A stretch of DNA of 64,000 nucleotides. It comes from Deltaproteobacteria bacterium. GTDB taxonomy: Bacteria > Acidobacteriota > Thermoanaerobaculia > Multivoradales > JAHZIX01. Numbering within the stretch: position 1 is the stretch's first letter; every line of letters starts with the position of its first letter. The position numbers were made by a program, and so were the translations under genes. Of the stretch, positions 1 to 8,700 are shown piece by piece. The DNA lies in assembly GCA_022601195.1 (NCBI GenBank), contig JAHZIX010000046.1:62001-126000 (forward strand), written 5' to 3'. The notes below the pieces were generated by a model. The model saw only the letters and a program-made list of their open reading frames with translations, was not told the origin of the DNA and did not search any database.

Positions 1-687
1 GGAGCAAAAGCTGCCCGAGGCCGTTACAAAGAGATCCAACAGCCCATCGTTGTCGATGTCCCCGAGGGCTGCATCGAAGTGGCTGGCCAGCCCGCCGATC
101 CCGGAGTTGGCAGTCACATCGGTAAAGGTCACTGGTAGGCCCGTGGCAACGAAATCGTTGCGGTAAAGGCGAAAGGGAGTATCTCCAGCACCGGATAAGC
201 CACCGTCGCCGGTAAGGAAGAGGTCCTGATCTCCGTCATTGTCCAGATCCGCCGGCACGACGGCGGCGTTGCCGAGGCCGTTCTGCACTCCTGTGGCCGC
301 GGCGACATCGGTGAAGGTGCCGTTGCCGTTGTTCTTGTAGAGGGCGTTGTTCTGGCCGACGCCCCCGGTGAGGAAGAGGTCCAGCAGGCCGTCTCGATCA
401 AAGTCGAACCAGGCAGCGCCGGCCATTCCATCGCCGATGGGGTACCCACTGGTGTGGGAGAAGCTAGGGCTGAAGCTCGTTGCCGAGACGTCCTGGAATC
501 TCACCAAGGGAATGGGAGCTGGAGCCACCACCATGGGGGCCTGGTCCTGGGAGAAATCCTGAGCAGTGGCGAAGTCCGCCATGGGTAGAAGGCTGGATAG
601 GAGGCTGGCAGAGACAACCAGGCACCACTTTCCTGCTGTTGCGCTCCTGGTTGCAGGTCTAGCTTTCTTTTTTTCTCTCGAGATCAT
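1..687 (-). CDS. Exported FG-GAP/VCBS repeat protein (3' part outside window)
   Basis: Only the first 229 codons are in the window. The start ATG follows GGAGGAGGGTGCCG, a strong ribosome binding site. The N-terminus is basic (MISREKKKARP) followed by a hydrophobic stretch, which fits a signal peptide. The mature part carries repeated calcium-loop-like motifs typical of FG-GAP/VCBS propellers: FDFDRDGLLDLFLTG, DLDNDGDQDLFLTGD and DIDNDGLLDLFV, each followed by a G-x-FTDVT segment. Such proteins are exported and form beta-propellers; many carry a C-terminal UnbV/ASPIC domain, which cannot be checked here. The specific ligand or role is unknown. Confidence 0.85.
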   Translation of the reverse strand, partial: MISREKKKARPATRSATAGKWCLVVSASLLSSLLPMADFATAQDFSQDQAPMVVAPAPIPLVRFQDVSATSFSPSFSHTSGYPIGDGMAGAAWFDFDRDGLLDLFLTGGVGQNNALYKNNGNGTFTDVAAATGVQNGLGNAAVVPADLDNDGDQDLFLTGDGGLSGAGDTPFRLYRNDFVATGLPVTFTDVTANSGIGGLASHFDAALGDIDNDGLLDLFVTASGSFCS

Positions 688-713
688 CGGCACCCTCCTC
701 CGCTCTTCCGTGA

Positions 714-757
714 TTTGAAAAAAGGCCCGATCCCCACCGTGATAGGGGAACGGGCGA
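714..757 (-). terminator. Rho-independent terminator behind the pectinacetylesterase gene
   Basis: On the minus strand a GC-rich stem (CGCCCGTTCCCC pairing with GGGGATCGGGC, one mismatch) is followed by a run of seven T. It lies about 90 bases past the esterase stop codon and just upstream of the FG-GAP gene, so it separates the two transcripts. Confidence 0.75.
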
Positions 758-849
758 AAAGAAATATGTGTCTTTAGAGAGGGAGTCCCTGGGGGCGAAA
801 CTTGCCCCGGGAGGATCAAGCCGAAATGCAATCCCCGGGAATGCCCGGG

Positions 850-2388
850 CTAGTTACAGACGTCACCCCCCGTCATGCTCTTCCAAATAACGTTGATGGC
901 GGGATAGGGGAAAGTGATTTGTTTGTCGTGGTGGACTCTCGCTCCTCCCGAGGAATCGAGAGCGTAGTCGTAAAGGAGGTCGGCGTAGTTGAGAGCAGGA
1001 CCTTGTTGAACCGATGGAGAGACCAGCTGATTACAGGCGATCATCTCCTCCGAACCGAATTCTGGCTTGAACAACACGTCATGGCTACCGAAGCTGGGAG
1101 AGAAGTATCTGACCGCCGAAAGACCGTCCCAAGCTTCGTAGTCTTCGATAATCCCTTCCCCAAAGGCCACCGCCTCGCCGGCCCAAGGCGTCCCGGTTCC
1201 TACTTTCAGGGGATCGGTCATATCTTGCCGAACCAGGTGGCGAGTTGCCAAGGAAGTTTCAGCCGAAGATAGTAGGAGACACTTCCATTCTTCTCCGGAA
1301 GGTATCGACTGCTCGCAGCTTTGATCGACGAAAGCTCCGATTTGGACCATTTGCTCCCATTGGGTTTCGGCGCCGACGCGCCAGTCGCTTTCACCGTCTT
1401 CCGGGTTGATGTCGAGAAACCAACTGTCGGTAGATACTCCGGCCCGGGGGGCGTGAGAGGCGCCGAAGGCTCCGATGACATCGGCGGGGACGAACTCGAA
1501 TCTGATGTAGTCCAAGTTGTGCAGAACTCCGACGGAGCCGGCCGAAGTGCCGGCGACAAGGATCGTCGTGGCGGTCTCGAGGCCTTCCATCCAGATCTCG
1601 CCTCCACTGTCCAGATCCTTGAAACCTACCTGTTTCACTTCCTGTAAGGCGGCCTCCACGATGTTGTGGCCCTCGTAGTAGACCCGTACCCCGTCCTGGC
1701 GAGCGGTGTTCCCGGCAAGATCAAAAGATACATCGAAGAGATCTACCGGCCCCACCGTGCCGGCATAGTGGTCGGAGCTGCAGTAATTCAGGAACAGCCA
1801 ATTCCAGGTAGAGAAGGGGCTGGTGAGGGGATTGAAGATGCCGGGTACTTTGATGTCTGTAGGAATGTCCAGGATGCCGTCGCGGCCAGGGACGGGAGGA
1901 GAGTAGTTGGCGTCGGAAAAGTCCGTGCTCATCTTCTGGATGCAATCGAGAAGTCCATTCTTGCTGTGGGAGGCGTCCCAGCGCCGCTGCATTCCACTGG
2001 TCAAGGTGCCGGAGCTATCGAAGGCTGTATCGCCTCCCTCGAACGTGATGACCCACCGGTGGCGGTCGGGAGAATTCTGTGGAGCGGTGGAAGGTCGCAC
2101 GTAGATCACTGCGGGCGTGCCGTCGGTACAGCGAGTGTTCGGGGAGTCCAGGGTGATTCGTCGAAGGCGGGCATCGGGGTCATCTCCCGGCACCCATTCC
2201 GCCTCGTTCAAGCCGGTTGGCCGAGTTCCAGTGCAAGTCTTGGCAGCTTGGGGGGCGGGGGGAGGGCAGGGGTCAATGATCTGGGCATTCTGAGCACCGG
2301 GCGCGGTGAATGTGCAGTTTTGTCCGCCGGCAGGGTCGGAGAGAGCTAGAAATCCAGCCAAGGCAGCGAGAACCAAAGATTTAGACAT
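850..2388 (-). CDS. Secreted pectinacetylesterase/Notum-family hydrolase
   Basis: A 512-residue exported alpha/beta hydrolase. The start is the second of two adjacent ATGs, with GGAGG six bases upstream; a longer reading adds 13 residues without a ribosome binding site. Residues 1-22 look like a signal peptide (SKSLVLAALAGFLALS). Family signatures in order are FEGGDTAFDS, the NYCSSDHYAGT segment (plant and animal members have YCDGxxxxG) and the nucleophile elbow AGTSAGSVG with Ser at about 282. This family removes acetyl or acyl esters; Notum removes a lipid from Wnt and plant members act on pectin. The substrate here is unknown. It is transcribed alone, with a terminator downstream. Confidence 0.75.
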   Translation of the reverse strand: MSKSLVLAALAGFLALSDPAGGQNCTFTAPGAQNAQIIDPCPPPAPQAAKTCTGTRPTGLNEAEWVPGDDPDARLRRITLDSPNTRCTDGTPAVIYVRPSTAPQNSPDRHRWVITFEGGDTAFDSSGTLTSGMQRRWDASHSKNGLLDCIQKMSTDFSDANYSPPVPGRDGILDIPTDIKVPGIFNPLTSPFSTWNWLFLNYCSSDHYAGTVGPVDLFDVSFDLAGNTARQDGVRVYYEGHNIVEAALQEVKQVGFKDLDSGGEIWMEGLETATTILVAGTSAGSVGVLHNLDYIRFEFVPADVIGAFGASHAPRAGVSTDSWFLDINPEDGESDWRVGAETQWEQMVQIGAFVDQSCEQSIPSGEEWKCLLLSSAETSLATRHLVRQDMTDPLKVGTGTPWAGEAVAFGEGIIEDYEAWDGLSAVRYFSPSFGSHDVLFKPEFGSEEMIACNQLVSPSVQQGPALNYADLLYDYALDSSGGARVHHDKQITFPYPAINVIWKSMTGGDVCN

Positions 2389-2608
2389 CATCAACCTCCA
2401 TTTTTCCCTTTGAATCACGTTTCTCACTTCTTCACTTGCCGCGGGTGGTGCCCGCCGCCTGCGGATGGACCCTCGAAATCAAGCTAGGGAGAAACTTAAC
2501 GATCTAGGAGGGAAAAGAGTTTAGATTTCGTTGACTTTTGACTGAGACTTCGATGAGGCGACGAGCGAGAGAGGAAAGAGAGGGAGGAGAACCGCTATCG
2601 GGCTCGCT

Positions 2609-5317
2609 TCAGCCGGGCTGCCTCGAAAGGCCGTTCCGAAGGTACTGGCGAAGGCGTCCCAGGTGGCGCTCTTCGAGCTCTTTGGCAAGAGTATCGGCTG
2701 CCAATGCTCGGGTGGTCCGGAGATCACTGGATGAATGGGTGATCAGCTCTACTTGGGCTTCCAGGGCGAGGAGCCAATGGTCTTGGGCCTTCGCCGTCGA
2801 GATCACCCAACTCAGCCGTTCTTCGATATTGGTTGCCGCTCTATGCTTCTCGTTGACCGCCAAGTCGTCCCGATTGCGAAAGGCCTCTGCGCGTTCGAGG
2901 CGAGCCTGGACCAGTGCCAGCGCCAGGCGGACCCTGAAATCCGGCGCTGCCTCGAGGAGATGACTCGCCTCGTCGAGTCGGTCCTGGGCAGCCCTCAGGT
3001 TGCCTTGGGCCAGTAGGGACTCCGCGATCAGTAGTGCGGCATCTCGAGCCAAGCCAGGGTTGGAGCCTCGCTCCGCAGATCCGAAGATCTCCCTGGCGAT
3101 TTGTTCGGGCACCACCGGTCGTCCGGCTTCGATCTCGAGGCGAGCCAGTAGGAGTCGCAAGGGAAGGGCATACTTAGTGTCGTTCTGGTCGGGGATGGAG
3201 TCGATGGCGTTGCTCAAGATCAATCGGGCATCGGCCGCATCACCGAGTTCCCGAGCCAGACGAGCTCGCTCCAGCTGGACCCGCGTGCGGGCTTGCAAGG
3301 ACTGCGTCTCCGGAACGGAATCACTGGTGAGAAAGTCTCGGGCTCCTTCCAGGTCGCCGGAGCGCAGCGCGATCTGACTGAGGAGCGAGAGACAGGCAGC
3401 CTCGAAGTTGGCAGCGGGCAGCGGGCCCAGCTCGAGCAAGGCTTGGTGGGCGAGGTCCCGGGCGGTTGCGAGCTGCCCAAGTGTGAGCCTCGCTTCCGCC
3501 ATCTGGAAAGTCGCTACCGCCTCCTCTTTGGCCATGCCCAACTCACGAAACAGGATCCGCGCCGCCTCGTTCAGCTCCAGGGCTCGCTGGTTCTGACCCT
3601 GCTGTCGTGCCAGGCGTGCCAGGTTCACCAGAGCCGTGGCCTCTCCCATTTCGAGTCCCCCGCGGCGGGATGCCACCAGCGCCCGGGTCTGGTACTCCAC
3701 GGCATTTCGGAGGTCGCCGCGCCGCCCGAAGTAGTTGGCGAAGTTGACGCAGGCCGCGGCGATGATGCTGGGGCGTTCGGTGGCTTCGGCGAAGCGCAGC
3801 GCTTCCTGTAGGACAGGGTGGGCACGGTCAAGCTCCCCGAGGCTTTGGAGAACACTGCCTTGGGCCATCAGGGCGGCCGCTGCAAGAGTCCAGGATTCTA
3901 GATCCCGGGCAAGATCAGCGGAGACTCCCAAAGCCTCTACCGCGGCGGTGTAGTTGCCTTCAAGGGTCTTCAGCTGACCCTGGAAATAAGCTAGCCGAGC
4001 GGCCTCCCAGGGATCGTTCGAGGCCTGGAACGAATTCTTGAGGGCGGCCAGTTGGTCAGCGAGCCGTTGGGTCTTGCCTCGTGTCGCCACGCACCTGAGT
4101 GCCAGGCCCAAAGACCGGGAAGCAGCGCGTAGCTCACCCGCCTGCTGCAGATCTCCGGCAGCAGTGAGAAGGGTGGCCGCAGCTTCTTCGGTCCGGCCCA
4201 GGTTCCGGAAAGCCCTTCCTTGTTCGAAGAGGGCGAAGGCGGCGACCACCGGCGCTGAGCCCTGGGCGGCACTGATCGCAGTGCGGGCTTTCTCCAGCTG
4301 TACTTCTGTTCGCCTGGACCGACCGGCGTGCTGCGCCGCCATCAGGAGGCGCCGGTGTTCGGGGAAGCCCTTTTGAGCCGAGAAGCGCTCCAAGGCCTGC
4401 CAATCGGCCTCGCGGTCTCTTTCCCACCAAGCCAAGGCGAAGTCCAGATCCTTCGGGTGGGTTTCAGCCAGCGCGGCGAGGAGGCGTGCCGCTTTGTGAT
4501 CGTTCCCCCTCAGCTCAGCGTCGACAGCATCGGCGAAGAGTTGATCCCGGCGTACCAGGTTTTCTCGGTCTACTTGTAGTTGGAGCAGGATCTCCACAGC
4601 CTCCCGAGGCTGGCCTCGCTGCACCAACAGTCGCGCTACCTGAATCGAGAGCCTGGGCGTTTCTGCAAAGGTCAGAGCTGCTCGAAGCTCCTGCAAGGCG
4701 GTTCGTGAATCGAGGGACCGAGCCGCTGCCAAACCACGAGCCAGGTGAGGTTGCGCCAGAGCCGAATTCGGCCATCCATTGGAGGTGGGTGGGGCCGGCT
4801 TCCCAGGCCTTTGGCTTCCGCCGTGCCAACCCGTCAGCCCCAGCAGAGTCAGCACCACGATACCGCCGAGGACCAGGTTCCACCTCTTTCTACTGCCGCT
4901 ACTCCTGCCGACCGGAGTGACCGGAGAAGATTCCACGGGAAGCCCGCTCGGGGAGTGATCTTGACCCTGGGAGTTGATGGCCTCAGTCGACAGCGAGTCT
5001 TCCTCTTCGAGTTCTCGTAGTTCCGCTATCAGCTGGTAGCCCTGCCGATGCCGGGTAGCGATGACTCGCGGGAGGGCCGGATCATCATCGAGTTTCGAGC
5101 GCAGCTCACCGATCACCTGGGCGATAGCGCTATCAGAGACGACCCGGCTCTTCCAGACCTCGTCGATCAGCTCGCGCTTACTCACTACCGCCGGCGCGCG
5201 GCGCATGAGGTGTAGGAGAACCTCGAAGGCCAGGGGTCTGAGATGTACCCGGCCGGCCTGATTTCTGAGCTCCCGAGTTTGGGTATCAAGCTGCCAGTCC
5301 AGGATCTGAATGCGCAT
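2609..5317 (-). CDS. Winged-helix (OmpR/CadC-type) transmembrane regulator with TPR repeats
   Basis: A 902-residue protein. Residues 1-100 are an OmpR/PhoB-type winged-helix DNA-binding domain with the usual landmarks (LRPLAFEVLLHLMRR, VVSKRELIDEVW, RHRQGYQLIAEL). A linker follows, then one membrane helix near residues 145-166 (LVLGGIVVLTLLGLTGW), then about 700 residues of helical TPR-like repeats. The topology is CadC-like: cytoplasmic DNA-binding domain, periplasmic sensor. Proteins of this kind are common in Acidobacteriota and Lysobacter and bind DNA directly from the membrane. Its target is not evident; the divergent side and the esterase gene downstream are candidates only by position. 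Confidence 0.85.
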   Translation of the reverse strand: MRIQILDWQLDTQTRELRNQAGRVHLRPLAFEVLLHLMRRAPAVVSKRELIDEVWKSRVVSDSAIAQVIGELRSKLDDDPALPRVIATRHRQGYQLIAELRELEEEDSLSTEAINSQGQDHSPSGLPVESSPVTPVGRSSGSRKRWNLVLGGIVVLTLLGLTGWHGGSQRPGKPAPPTSNGWPNSALAQPHLARGLAAARSLDSRTALQELRAALTFAETPRLSIQVARLLVQRGQPREAVEILLQLQVDRENLVRRDQLFADAVDAELRGNDHKAARLLAALAETHPKDLDFALAWWERDREADWQALERFSAQKGFPEHRRLLMAAQHAGRSRRTEVQLEKARTAISAAQGSAPVVAAFALFEQGRAFRNLGRTEEAAATLLTAAGDLQQAGELRAASRSLGLALRCVATRGKTQRLADQLAALKNSFQASNDPWEAARLAYFQGQLKTLEGNYTAAVEALGVSADLARDLESWTLAAAALMAQGSVLQSLGELDRAHPVLQEALRFAEATERPSIIAAACVNFANYFGRRGDLRNAVEYQTRALVASRRGGLEMGEATALVNLARLARQQGQNQRALELNEAARILFRELGMAKEEAVATFQMAEARLTLGQLATARDLAHQALLELGPLPAANFEAACLSLLSQIALRSGDLEGARDFLTSDSVPETQSLQARTRVQLERARLARELGDAADARLILSNAIDSIPDQNDTKYALPLRLLLARLEIEAGRPVVPEQIAREIFGSAERGSNPGLARDAALLIAESLLAQGNLRAAQDRLDEASHLLEAAPDFRVRLALALVQARLERAEAFRNRDDLAVNEKHRAATNIEERLSWVISTAKAQDHWLLALEAQVELITHSSSDLRTTRALAADTLAKELEERHLGRLRQYLRNGLSRQPG

Positions 5318-5467
5318 TCTGAAACCTGTTTAGAGAGAACTCATCCCAGCTGCGGAGCGGAGCTCCGTCAGCCACGAATCGTCCATTCGCAACAGTCTCC
5401 TAGTGGCCTTTTCGGTGATTTGGCTCACATCCGATGTCCTCTGCGTCCTGCCCAGTGGAACCGGGCG

Positions 5468-5851
5468 TTAGGGGGCGGCTTCCCAGCAGAGGAAGCGCTG
5501 GCTTTCGACCAAACCCATGGCTGAGATGATCGCTTCGTTGTTGAAGTCGGGCAGCTGCTGAAGGCGCACCAGGTGTGCTTGGTCCCCCGTCCCGCCCTGA
5601 GGAACCGGGCAGCCCGAAATTGTTTCAGTCCCGATCGGTAGCCAGATCACATCTGGGCCCCAAGGACCGCTGTTATTCGTTTCGAACGCAACGGAGGTGA
5701 GATTGTCCCAGCTTACCGATTCTTTCTTGCCATCTGGTCTCTTGCCGACCACGGCCTGGTCATCGAGAGTCACCTCGAAGAGCGATTCGGGCAGCAGCTG
5801 ACCCCCATCGCGCCGAGCACTACCGAAGATCCGTCGAAGAAAACTAAAAAT
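5468..5851 (-). CDS. Conserved hypothetical protein, probable ATT start
   Basis: The likely product is 127 residues beginning with the reading (M)FSFLRRIFGSARR. A perfect AGGAGG lies five bases before an ATT codon, and no ATG, GTG or TTG fits that ribosome binding site. The reading frame stays open upstream to position 6058, but that extension has no ribosome binding site and looks non-coding. The conserved-looking core is SWDNLTSVAFETN, GPDVIWLPIG, SGCPVPQGGTGDQAHLVRL and the ending SQRFLCWE. I associate this pattern with a widespread family of small soluble proteins, some of which occur in toxin-immunity settings, but I cannot name the family with certainty. No membrane segment is seen. Confidence 0.6.
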   Translation of the reverse strand: MFSFLRRIFGSARRDGGQLLPESLFEVTLDDQAVVGKRPDGKKESVSWDNLTSVAFETNNSGPWGPDVIWLPIGTETISGCPVPQGGTGDQAHLVRLQQLPDFNNEAIISAMGLVESQRFLCWEAAP

Positions 5852-6202
5852 AGTGGCCTCCTCAAAGGAATAGTGTAGAGCGAATGGAATTGCGGGGCAG
5901 AATGAAGGGTAGGGTAGCGGTTGAATCGGGCCTTTGAGGCCACGAGAGTCGGCGGGTGTTTTCCAGTCCACGAACCCAGCCTCTGCCTGGCGAACCCAGG
6001 ACACCACAATCTCTGATTGATAAACGTCGAGCCCGGCGTATGGGTAAGTTCTTTCCACCGATCGATCCTCCGTTGTCTGCGGCTCTGCCCCTTGCTTCCG
6101 GTTGAAGCGTACGGTAACCCGCGAATCTACAACCGGAGGATCGGTCGTTTCACACTGTCTAACTATTTCTTTCGATGGGGTCTTTGAGGTGTAGCGGAGG
6201 GG
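5852..6202. other. Gene-free stretch between two small genes
   Basis: About 350 bases upstream of the ATT-start gene and downstream of the CPXCG gene. It is open in one minus-strand frame, but that translation has no recognisable motif and no ribosome binding site. No hairpin with a T-tract or clear promoter was seen. Confidence 0.4.
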
Positions 6203-6400
6203 CTAGCTCGCTTCCACTCGTACCTCTAACTCGGATCCGCGGCGGCGGACCGTGAGCAGCCAGGGGTTGCAGCACACTTCGCAATCTTGCACCAGGCTAC
6301 CGACGGTTTCTGCCTCAATGAGGATTTCGAGGCTTTCGCCGCAGCAGGGGCAGCTCACGAGGATCCAATCGCCATGAGCGTCCAAGGTTTCGTCGGTCAT
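6203..6400 (-). CDS. CPXCG-motif cysteine-rich zinc-ribbon protein
   Basis: A 65-residue soluble protein with two cysteine pairs: SCPCCGESLEI near residue 17 and DCEVCCNPW near residue 42. This matches the small CPXCG family (about 60 residues), whose four cysteines probably bind one zinc. The terminal part is charged (TVRRRGSELEVRVE). The cellular role of the family is not known. The gene stands alone between unrelated neighbours. Confidence 0.8.
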   Translation of the reverse strand: MTDETLDAHGDWILVSCPCCGESLEILIEAETVGSLVQDCEVCCNPWLLTVRRRGSELEVRVEAS

Positions 6401-6563
6401 ACACCTAGGGACCTATGTGGTGAGTTTCTTGCCATTCGGACGCCGCTCCATCGACTCCATGGTGCCCTGAATCGCTGCTACGCCCCACCCTGCTATGGCG
6501 ACGGCTGCGCCGAGGGCTTCGCTGGTGCGCCCGGCAATAGGATCACGCGGTCCGGCGACCTAT

Positions 6564-8399
6564 CTAGCGAGGCGGACGCCAGCCCTTGGGGGCCTTGAAG
6601 TAGAGGATCAATCTGGCAGTGCGAGGTCTTTCCGTGGACCGGTTCTCGAAGATCCCGTAGACCAGAGAGCTCTCGTCCGACTTGACGACACTGGGATGGC
6701 CGAGCCATTTTGCGAGGCCGATACTGCAGTCTTGGTCCGCCTGGCAGTTCCCTCCGGAGGTGGAGTCCCGTACCTCATAGCCATAGCCGGCGAATCGGGT
6801 TCCCTGAGGCAAGGCGGCAGCGATGACCTGGCAGGCTCCCTCGGCAGCCATGAAAGGAGCGATGGTGCTCCGTTGGGTAGCGTCGGTGAGGTCGAGGATA
6901 GGCCCCTTGTAGGTGCCGAGGCTGGTTCCGGCGGAGTCCGCCACTGTCCTCAAAGTGTCGTGGAGCTTGTCAGCGTTGCCTGGGCAGCCCTTGCGAGAGG
7001 TCGCGGCAGCAACTTCCTGTTCCACGATGAGAGCCCACTCTCCCGGTTTACATCCGGGACAGCTCGGTTCAGTGAAGGATCGAATCTCAGTTCGCTGCCG
7101 ACTCGCCAAGCCCGAAGGGGTTGCCTCTACTGCGGGGATCTCGGCTGGGACTTCCTCGTCGGCTTGGGGAACGGGCGTGGGTACCGCCGGCTTACTGGGG
7201 GCCGCCGGAGTCGGAATGACTGCCGTCGGAGGCGGTGTGCTCTCTACCTGAGCCATGGGCTCCGTAGGAGTCTCGGGGACCGAGGGCTTGTCAACCGGGG
7301 GCTTGGTGGGCTCGACGGGCATCGGAGCTGGTTTCGCCGGTTCCGGTGATGGAACAGGCATAGGCTTGGCCGGTTCTGGCTTGGCCGGTTCTGGCTTGGC
7401 CGGTTCTGGCTTGGCCGGAGTAGGTTCAGGAATCGTCGGCTTCGGCGGTTCGGGCTTCTGAGCACTGGTCTTCGGAATACTGGTTTTTGGGATATTGGTT
7501 TTTGGAATAGAGGGCTTCGGATCCCTCACTTCCGGAGCCTTCGGTTCGACGACTGGTTTCGGCTGAATCGGCTTGGGTTGCGGCGCCTTGGGTATAGACG
7601 TTTCCGGTATGGAGGTCTCGACAACAGGGGTACTGGGCTGTGCTGTGGGGGGCTTTTGAGTCTCAGGCTTGGCTACCTTGGGCGTCTGGGCCTTAGGAGC
7701 CTGGGCCTTAGGAGGCACGACCGGGTCTGGGGTTGGCTTGGCGGGCATCTCAGGCTGAGTGGGCTCCGGTTTCGGAGCTACAGGCTTCGCTGGCGCTGGT
7801 TGAGCTCTCTCTGGTGCCGCTGTCGTGGGCTGCGGCTCGGCTGCCGGCTTGGCTTCTTCCCTGGGAGCTGGCAACTTGGCAGGCTTCGGTTTTTGAGCCG
7901 TTTCGCGGCCTCGTCGATTCGACGAACGACCTCGGTCGTTTCTCTTGCTTTTCTTGTCGTCCTTCTTCTTCGCCTTCTGAGTGCTGGCCGGACTGGAGCC
8001 CAAGGCCTTGGGGGATTTGGCGAATTGCACCTTGAGGGGTTGAACGACAGCATCTCGGATGGGGCCGGCGGTAATCGCTGGCTTTTTTCCCGGTTCGATG
8101 CGGACGACTACCGTATAAGCGGTGCGCCCCTCGCTTTGGACGTCGATGCGCCAGCGACCCTCGGCCAGATGGATCACCTCGACTCGGCCTTGATCATCGG
8201 TCACCGAAGCCGGTGGCCCGTCGAAGGGCCTGACTTCAGCGTATTGGAGCAGGACTCGGGCTCCGACCAACGGCTTGCCGCTTTTCTCTCGAACCTCGAT
8301 CCCCAAAGAGGTCGGTCCGCTCCACTGTTGTGCCATTGCGGCGCCAGTAGCCATCAGGGACAGGCAGAGGACCAAGAACGCTAGTTTGAGCTTCTCCAT
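6564..8399 (-). CDS. Exported proline/lysine-rich repeat protein with C-terminal cysteine domain
   Basis: A 611-residue protein with a clear signal peptide (cleavage near AMA-QQW). Residues 30-125 resemble a carboxypeptidase-regulatory/Cna-B-like beta-sandwich (GIEVREKSGKPLVGARVLLQ). A very basic segment follows (KKKDDKKSKRNDRGR), then about 250 residues dominated by Pro, Lys, Glu and Ala, with exact PEPAK repeats, and finally a folded C-terminal domain of about 170 residues with six cysteines (SCPGCKPGEWAL, KGCPGN, GACQVIAAALP, GNCQADQDCS). The Pro-Lys stretch resembles the periplasm-spanning arm of TonB-like proteins, but there is no N-terminal anchor, so an exported spacer protein is more likely. 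The C-terminal domain is not recognised. Confidence 0.7.
   Translation of the reverse strand: MEKLKLAFLVLCLSLMATGAAMAQQWSGPTSLGIEVREKSGKPLVGARVLLQYAEVRPFDGPPASVTDDQGRVEVIHLAEGRWRIDVQSEGRTAYTVVVRIEPGKKPAITAGPIRDAVVQPLKVQFAKSPKALGSSPASTQKAKKKDDKKSKRNDRGRSSNRRGRETAQKPKPAKLPAPREEAKPAAEPQPTTAAPERAQPAPAKPVAPKPEPTQPEMPAKPTPDPVVPPKAQAPKAQTPKVAKPETQKPPTAQPSTPVVETSIPETSIPKAPQPKPIQPKPVVEPKAPEVRDPKPSIPKTNIPKTSIPKTSAQKPEPPKPTIPEPTPAKPEPAKPEPAKPEPAKPMPVPSPEPAKPAPMPVEPTKPPVDKPSVPETPTEPMAQVESTPPPTAVIPTPAAPSKPAVPTPVPQADEEVPAEIPAVEATPSGLASRQRTEIRSFTEPSCPGCKPGEWALIVEQEVAAATSRKGCPGNADKLHDTLRTVADSAGTSLGTYKGPILDLTDATQRSTIAPFMAAEGACQVIAAALPQGTRFAGYGYEVRDSTSGGNCQADQDCSIGLAKWLGHPSVVKSDESSLVYGIFENRSTERPRTARLILYFKAPKGWRPPR
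7363..7418. repeat. 15-bp tandem repeat inside the proline-rich gene
   Basis: The unit GGCTTGGCCGGTTCT occurs three times in full and once in part. On the coding strand it encodes repeated PEPAK. Copy number could vary without breaking the frame. Confidence 0.85.
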
Positions 8400-8546
8400 G
8401 GGGGAGCTACCTCCGAGGGGGAATGCGGTTGTTTTTTCGAGCTCGCTGATCTTACCCTAGCTGCCAGCCGTCGGCCCTACTCCTTGGAACCAGTGCCTTC
8501 CTGGAAGGCCCACCGGCGAGCAAGAGAGCCGTACTCTGATTCAATC

Positions 8547-8567
8547 CGAGCTTCGGGCCGAAGCTCG
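8547..8567. other. Perfect palindrome in a 300-base gene-free region
   Basis: Two 10-base arms, CGAGCTTCGG and CCGAAGCTCG, flank a single G. It sits in the 8400-8700 gap, downstream of rsgA and upstream of the proline-rich gene, both on the minus strand. There is no T-tract, so it may be an operator or a hairpin in RNA. Nothing else was recognised in this gap. Confidence 0.5.
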
Positions 8568-8700
8568 AAGCAGGGGCAGGACCGGGTTGAAGGCCCAACC
8601 GGGACCTCTCTCCGAGTCTTAGTCCTCGGTGAAGGGAAGCTTACGCCCCAGTTTCCTAGACCCTTCAACACTGGAAAGCTCGGATACCTTCCCGAAACCC

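Noticed and set aside
7578..8384. Long plus-strand open frame of 268 codons
   Set aside because: It is the antisense shadow of the proline-rich gene; its composition (Gly/Arg/Leu) mirrors the Pro-rich codons and it has no motif.
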